Positions 22,755 through 26,896 of a DNA stretch of 26,896 nucleotides are shown here, piece after piece; positions within the stretch are counted from its first letter, which is position 1; each line of letters starts with the position of its first letter. A program made the position numbers and the translations under genes. The DNA comes from an uncultured Lacibacter sp. (GTDB lineage Bacteria > Bacteroidota > Bacteroidia > Chitinophagales > Chitinophagaceae). Under the pieces are notes generated by a model. The model made no database searches, was not told where the DNA came from, and saw nothing but the letters and a program-made list of their open reading frames with translations. The stretch is taken from positions 1 through 26,896 of the forward strand of contig NZ_CAMLGT010000020.1 in NCBI RefSeq assembly GCF_946479605.1. Direction: 5' to 3'.

Positions 22755-25706
22755 ATGAGACATACACTTTCCTTAATGCTATGCATTCAACTGTTGTTTG
22801 CCAACAATGGTTATTCTCAAACATTTAGTTTAGTAAAAGATATCAACACTACCCCAAGCCCTAAAAATTACCCGTCACATGATTTTGTACAGGTAAATCA
22901 ACGTTGGTTTTATGTTTCAGAATCACCCGAAGAAGGCATCGAATTATGGGTAACAGATGGAACTGCAAATGGCACTCACATCGTAAAGGATCTCAACACA
23001 GGAACTTCTGGCAGTCACCCTCACAGATTAAACAAAGTAGACAATTTACTCTTCTTTTTTGCCACAGATAATTCGACTGCCGATCTGCAGTTGTGGAAAA
23101 CAGATGGGTCATCAAACGGAACGATATTAGTAAAAAACTTTTTTTACTCCCCCGGGATAAGTATTGGCGATGAGTTTGCTGAATTCAACGGTTCTCTCTA
23201 CTTTGTATTAAGTGATGCAAATACCGGGAATGAGTTATGGAAAAGTGATGGTTCAGAAAATGGAACGTTGCTGGTGAAAGATATAATTCCAGGAAGCAAC
23301 TCTTCCAACCCTTTTGATTTAACTGTAAAGAATGACATACTCTATTTTTTAAGCGGTCAAGGTCTTTGGAAAACAGACGGAACATCTGCAGGAACGCTGC
23401 AGATAGTTGCTCAATATATTCCTTACACTTCCGTTAGTTCATCTATACCTGTTATTAATAATGATTTATTTTATTTCAGCTATGACAATAATGCAGGCTA
23501 TTCACTTTGGAAAAGCAATGGAAACACAGGTAATGCTTTCTTGGTGAAAACTCTGCCCAAAAGTTTTTTTCATGGACAGATAACTGAATATTGTCTTCAC
23601 AATAACAACCTTTACTTTGTTGTAAGAGACTCAGAAACGATATATAGCTTATGGAAATCAGATGGTACAGAAGTTGGAACTGTGGCAATAAGAAGTTTTA
23701 CAAAAACTGGTTCTGAAAACGCTGTTGCAGGTTTAACTTCAACAGGAAATATTCTTTATTTTTCAGCAAGTACTTCTGCCGAGGGACAGGAACTGTGGAA
23801 AACGAATGGAACATCAGCCGGAACTATATTGGTGAAGGATATTAAAGCAGGAGTTGTTTCAGGCAGTCCTAAAGCAATGGTAAACATCAATGGTCAATTG
23901 TTATTTTCCGCCAACCATGGATCTTCAGAATCAGAATTATGGAAATCAGATGGTACTGATGGCGGCACCATTCTTATTAAAGCCAATATACCCAGTGCAG
24001 CATCCGGAACATTATCCTATTCTACAAATCCTTCCAGCATCTTGTTGTTTCCGTCAAAAATCAACAATACCGGAGAAGAACTCTGGAAGTCAGACGGTAG
24101 CGCTAATGGTACTGTAGCTGTTACAAATCACAGACAAGGAAGCTCAAGCGGTTTAGATTTTCAATCAAACCTCTTCAATTTTTCAAACAATTTGCTTTTG
24201 TTCATAGCTAATGATGGATTGTCAGGCACAGGGTTGTGGAAAAGTGATGGAACAGAAGCCGGGACAATATTGTTAAAGGATTTCTTTGCGGTGGATCAAC
24301 CGAATCAATACATCAGATTCATTACAGAATACAATGGTTTTACATTCCTGACTGTTTCAGATGCATTTGGCAGATATGAGATGTGGAAGACAAACGGCAC
24401 TGTTTCCGGAACACAGCTTTTAAAATCTATAAAGCCTAATAGTTCAATTATTAAATTTAATAACAACTTATATTTTAGTTCAGCTACTTACAATGCTTAT
24501 GGACTTTGGAAAAGTGACTTTACATCTGCAAGTGCTGAGTTTGTAAAAGATATCAGACAACAACCTAATTCAGCTGGTCTCCCGATTCATCTGACAGTGG
24601 TTGGTAGCAACTTATTTTTCGCTGCTAAAGATTCAGCTAATACAATTAATCTATGGAAAAGTGACGGCACATCAGCCGGGACAGTTCGAATAAAAGTGAT
24701 TAAGCAAATAACCGAAGATTCAATAACCGGTATTTCAGAATGGGAACAGGCAGCATTTACCGCCGTCAACAATACCTTATTTTTTACTGCCGACGATGGT
24801 ATACATGGAATTGAACTATGGAAAAGCGACGGCACTTCGGCCGGAACTGTAATGGTGAAAGACATTTACAATACAGCACAATATGACCCCAACAGTATTT
24901 ATCCAAGAAATCTTACAAATGTAAACGGTGTTCTGTTTTTTTCTGCCACAGATCCACAGAATGGAACGGCCTTATGGAAAAGTGATGGAACGGAAAGTGG
25001 TACAGTAATGGTAAAAGATATTCGTTCAGATAATTTTTACGATTACTACCACATATCAAATCTTACCGCAGTAAACAATATTTTATACTTTGTTGGCAAC
25101 AATGGCACGAACGGGCCTGAAATATGGCGAAGTGATGGAACCCCTTCAGGAACTTATATGCTAAAGATTATAGGCCCATTAACTGTACCACAATTAGCTC
25201 CAGGTTCATTAACAAACATCAACGGTGTTTTATATTTCAATGGTAATGACAGAATTCTTGGCGATGAGATATGGAAGACTGATGGCACAGAAGCAGGAAC
25301 AGTGATGGTGCAAAACATTGCATTAGCCGGTGGAGCCAAACCATGGGGGTTTACCTTGGTAGGCGATAAACTTTTTGCAGTTGCTACCACTAACCAATTT
25401 GGTAGCGAACTATGGGTTGCACAAACCGGGGTAGTAACCAACATCAGGGAAGAATTGCGTTCAACAGAATACCGCATTTATCCTAACCCTGTCATAAGCA
25501 GTGTAACAGTTTCTACAACTGCCCAACAAGCAAATGGATACTGGCAGCTGATAAATTTATCCGGGCAAACTGTTCATTCTGGAACAATTAAGGCCGGAGA
25601 GAAAACATTCTCCATTAATATGCAGCACTTAACAAAAGGAATTTACTTTTTGAAAATTCAATCAGACAGGTCAAATCAAACAGTTACAAAACTTATTAAA
25701 CGATAA
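22755..25706 (+). CDS. Secreted ELWxxDGT-repeat protein with T9SS C-terminal sorting domain
   Basis: A 983-residue extracellular or surface protein. A signal peptide (~1-22, ending NGYSQ) is followed by about 17 recognisable copies and one degenerate copy of a unit whose signature is E/x-LWKSDGT-x-x-GT-x-x-VKDI. They run from residue ~63 to ~890 with an average period near 48 residues. Some copies are degenerate (LWKSNGNTGNAF, LWKSDFTSASAEF, and the last, ELWVAQTG). The repeats are probably beta-propeller-like blades. Residues ~907-983 (YRIYPNPVISSVTV ... LTKGIYFLKIQSD) are a type A T9SS sorting domain, cleaved during export by the Por/Gld-type machinery. No catalytic motif is seen. The gene is more A+T-rich than its neighbours. 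Its stop codon lies within a terminator stem. Confidence 0.93.
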   Translation: MRHTLSLMLCIQLLFANNGYSQTFSLVKDINTTPSPKNYPSHDFVQVNQRWFYVSESPEEGIELWVTDGTANGTHIVKDLNTGTSGSHPHRLNKVDNLLFFFATDNSTADLQLWKTDGSSNGTILVKNFFYSPGISIGDEFAEFNGSLYFVLSDANTGNELWKSDGSENGTLLVKDIIPGSNSSNPFDLTVKNDILYFLSGQGLWKTDGTSAGTLQIVAQYIPYTSVSSSIPVINNDLFYFSYDNNAGYSLWKSNGNTGNAFLVKTLPKSFFHGQITEYCLHNNNLYFVVRDSETIYSLWKSDGTEVGTVAIRSFTKTGSENAVAGLTSTGNILYFSASTSAEGQELWKTNGTSAGTILVKDIKAGVVSGSPKAMVNINGQLLFSANHGSSESELWKSDGTDGGTILIKANIPSAASGTLSYSTNPSSILLFPSKINNTGEELWKSDGSANGTVAVTNHRQGSSSGLDFQSNLFNFSNNLLLFIANDGLSGTGLWKSDGTEAGTILLKDFFAVDQPNQYIRFITEYNGFTFLTVSDAFGRYEMWKTNGTVSGTQLLKSIKPNSSIIKFNNNLYFSSATYNAYGLWKSDFTSASAEFVKDIRQQPNSAGLPIHLTVVGSNLFFAAKDSANTINLWKSDGTSAGTVRIKVIKQITEDSITGISEWEQAAFTAVNNTLFFTADDGIHGIELWKSDGTSAGTVMVKDIYNTAQYDPNSIYPRNLTNVNGVLFFSATDPQNGTALWKSDGTESGTVMVKDIRSDNFYDYYHISNLTAVNNILYFVGNNGTNGPEIWRSDGTPSGTYMLKIIGPLTVPQLAPGSLTNINGVLYFNGNDRILGDEIWKTDGTEAGTVMVQNIALAGGAKPWGFTLVGDKLFAVATTNQFGSELWVAQTGVVTNIREELRSTEYRIYPNPVISSVTVSTTAQQANGYWQLINLSGQTVHSGTIKAGEKTFSINMQHLTKGIYFLKIQSDRSNQTVTKLIKR

Positions 25707-25742
25707 AAGGAACAGACTTGCCAAGCAAAACTGTTCCTTTTA
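25704..25742. terminator. Bidirectional terminator between ELWxxDGT gene and trhO
   Basis: TAAAAGGAACAG (25704-25715) and CTGTTCCTTTTA (25731-25742) form a perfect 12-bp stem with a 15-nt loop. The stop codon TAA of the ELWxxDGT gene is its first three bases. A and T tracts on the two sides allow use from both directions. Confidence 0.85.
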
Positions 25743-25759
25743 TTTCTTATCAATTTACA

Positions 25760-26794
25760 CTATTCCACTTTCAAATCCTTCAATCTCGATTTTGCTTTAT
25801 TGAATACGTTGCGGCCTTTATCAATACCGCTGCGTAAACGTTTCTGCTCTTCTTCGGGCAGATGAATAAAGTCCAGGCATTCCTTGCTGCAGGTGCCTTC
25901 CATTTTTTCTTTGCATTCATCGCATTGAATGAACAACAGGTGACAGGCATCGTTCACACAGTTCACATGTGTATCGGCCGGTTTACCGCATTGGTGACAG
26001 TGTGCAATGATCTCTTCTGTAACACGTTCGCCCAACCGTTGATCGAACACAAAATTCTTTCCATGGAATTTATTAGCAAGTCCCTGTTCCTTTACCTGGT
26101 TTACATAGTTGATGATACCACCTTCTAAATGAAATACATTTTTGAATCCTTTGTGCAGCATGTAAGCACTGGCTTTTTCGCAACGGATGCCACCGGTACA
26201 ATACATGATGATGTTCTTTTCTTTATCTCCATCCATCATATCAGCTGCCATGGGCAACTGTTCACGAAAAGTATCGCTGGGTATTTCAATGGCACTTTCA
26301 AAATGCCCCACTTCAAATTCGTAATGATTGCGCATATCAATCACCACTGTGTTGGGATCGTTGGTGAGCTGATTGAATTGCTCTGCATTCACATACTTGC
26401 CTTTGTTGGCCATATCAAACGAAGGATCATGAATACCATCAGCAACAATCTTGTTACGCACTTTTATATCTAGTACATAAAAACTTTTTCCATCATCATC
26501 CACAGCTATGTTCAAACGCAAACCGTTCAATGCATCAATATTGTACAGGTAATTCCTGAAGGTATCCACATTGGCCGACGGTACACTGATCTGTGCATTC
26601 ACTCCTTCATGTGCCAGGTAAATACGCCCCAGCACTCCTAATGCTGAAAAATCTTTGTATAGCTGGTCACGAAAAGCTTTTGGCTCTTCAATTTTAAAAT
26701 AACAGTAAAAGGAAATGGTAGTGCGTGGCGTAGGATCGTTTTGAATACGCTCTTTCAACTCCTTACGGGAGATGCGGTTGTGCAATACAGCCAT
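25760..26794 (-). CDS. trhO: tRNA uridine(34) hydroxylase TrhO (rhodanese-related, YceA/UPF0176)
   Basis: TrhO hydroxylates U34 of certain tRNAs using O2, the first step toward 5-methoxyuridine or 5-oxyacetyluridine wobble bases. The start at 26794 is chosen because [17 protein letters not shown] begins the conserved protein and gives 344 residues. The open frame extends 33 codons further with no family similarity, and a good promoter sits inside that extension. Residues 1-~115 form the N-terminal UPF0176 domain ([14 protein letters not shown]); ~130-235 form the rhodanese domain with catalytic Cys199 in [17 protein letters not shown] Cys/His-rich tail (266-306, [23 protein letters not shown]) is likely zinc-binding. 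Convergent with the ELWxxDGT gene. Confidence 0.95.
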   Translation of the reverse strand: MAVLHNRISRKELKERIQNDPTPRTTISFYCYFKIEEPKAFRDQLYKDFSALGVLGRIYLAHEGVNAQISVPSANVDTFRNYLYNIDALNGLRLNIAVDDDGKSFYVLDIKVRNKIVADGIHDPSFDMANKGKYVNAEQFNQLTNDPNTVVIDMRNHYEFEVGHFESAIEIPSDTFREQLPMAADMMDGDKEKNIIMYCTGGIRCEKASAYMLHKGFKNVFHLEGGIINYVNQVKEQGLANKFHGKNFVFDQRLGERVTEEIIAHCHQCGKPADTHVNCVNDACHLLFIQCDECKEKMEGTCSKECLDFIHLPEEEQKRLRSGIDKGRNVFNKAKSRLKDLKVE

Positions 26795-26865
26795 TGTTTT
26801 GAATTTTAGTTCAGTAAATCTGCTTTGAACCCCAATTGCAGGTTGGGCAAAATCCGAAAGCGTGG

Positions 26866-26895
26866 CAAAGATAAGACTTAAGGAGAAAGGCACAA
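26866..26895 (-). promoter_or_regulatory. trhO promoter (Bacteroidota -33/-7 type)
   Basis: Minus-strand TTG (26893-26895) and TATCTTTG (26866-26873), a full TAnnTTTG match, are separated by 19 bases. The predicted leader is about 65 bases to the trhO ATG at 26794. This is the best promoter in the window and also argues against the longer trhO start. Confidence 0.65.
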
Positions 26896-26896
26896 G

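Noticed and set aside
22900..25420. CRISPR-like or satellite array suggested by recurring TGGAAAAGTGATGGAAC words
   Set aside because: The words are in frame, vary at third codon positions and encode the ELWxxDGT protein repeat; spacing is not that of a CRISPR array and there are no cas genes.
26795..26893. N-terminal extension of trhO by 33 codons
   Set aside because: The extension has no family similarity and overlaps the best promoter in the window; the shorter start matches the conserved protein N-terminus.

Overview
The window looks like a chromosomal segment of a Bacteroidota bacterium, most likely a Chitinophagaceae-type organism (the family is an inference). Three things support this. 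Outer-membrane proteins include a TonB-dependent receptor with a carboxypeptidase-regulatory-like N-terminus and a secreted giant ending in a type IX secretion (T9SS) sorting domain. Promoter-like sequences follow the Bacteroidota -33 TTTG / -7 TAnnTTTG pattern rather than the sigma70 pattern. Starts are preceded by A-rich leaders with no clear Shine-Dalgarno sequence. Gene content is mostly housekeeping plus envelope and secreted proteins. I see no tRNA or rRNA gene, CRISPR array, phage or complete insertion sequence.

Layout. At 1-924 is a 5'-truncated Sua5-type t6A synthase (+). A block of minus-strand genes follows: a KefC-like K+/H+ antiporter with its KefF-like flavoprotein partner (998-3513); a GlmU-like nucleotidyltransferase, tpiA and a hemerythrin in a tight cluster (3637-6075); and a TonB-dependent receptor followed by a two-domain fasciclin lipoprotein (6177-10102). 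From a divergent promoter region the plus strand carries purC, an ABA4-like membrane protein, a secreted lactonase-type propeller, RidA, and a serine-racemase-like PLP dehydratase (10246-14317).

The minus strand then holds a small lipoprotein with a duplicated His/Cys motif, a DUF2306 membrane protein, a secreted serine hydrolase, a VOC protein, a small OB-fold-like lipoprotein flanked by striking hairpins, a membrane protein of unknown function, and a DUF4328 protein (14356-19823). The last part has a secreted beta-lactamase-fold hydrolase (+), an MtfA-type zinc peptidase (-), the 983-residue ELWxxDGT-repeat T9SS protein (+), and TrhO tRNA hydroxylase (-) with a good promoter at the window edge.

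Functional links: KefF with KefC (electrophile-gated K+ efflux); RidA with the dehydratase (removal of the reactive enamine/imine product); receptor with fasciclin lipoprotein (probably one outer-membrane complex). Convergent gene pairs are separated by strong bidirectional terminators. The most interesting unexplained items are the tandem GGTTGGTG hairpins plus stop-codon palindrome at 17540-17633, the NPPHGQPGHRCDI-motif lipoprotein at 14356-14775, and the receptor/FAS1 lipoprotein pair.
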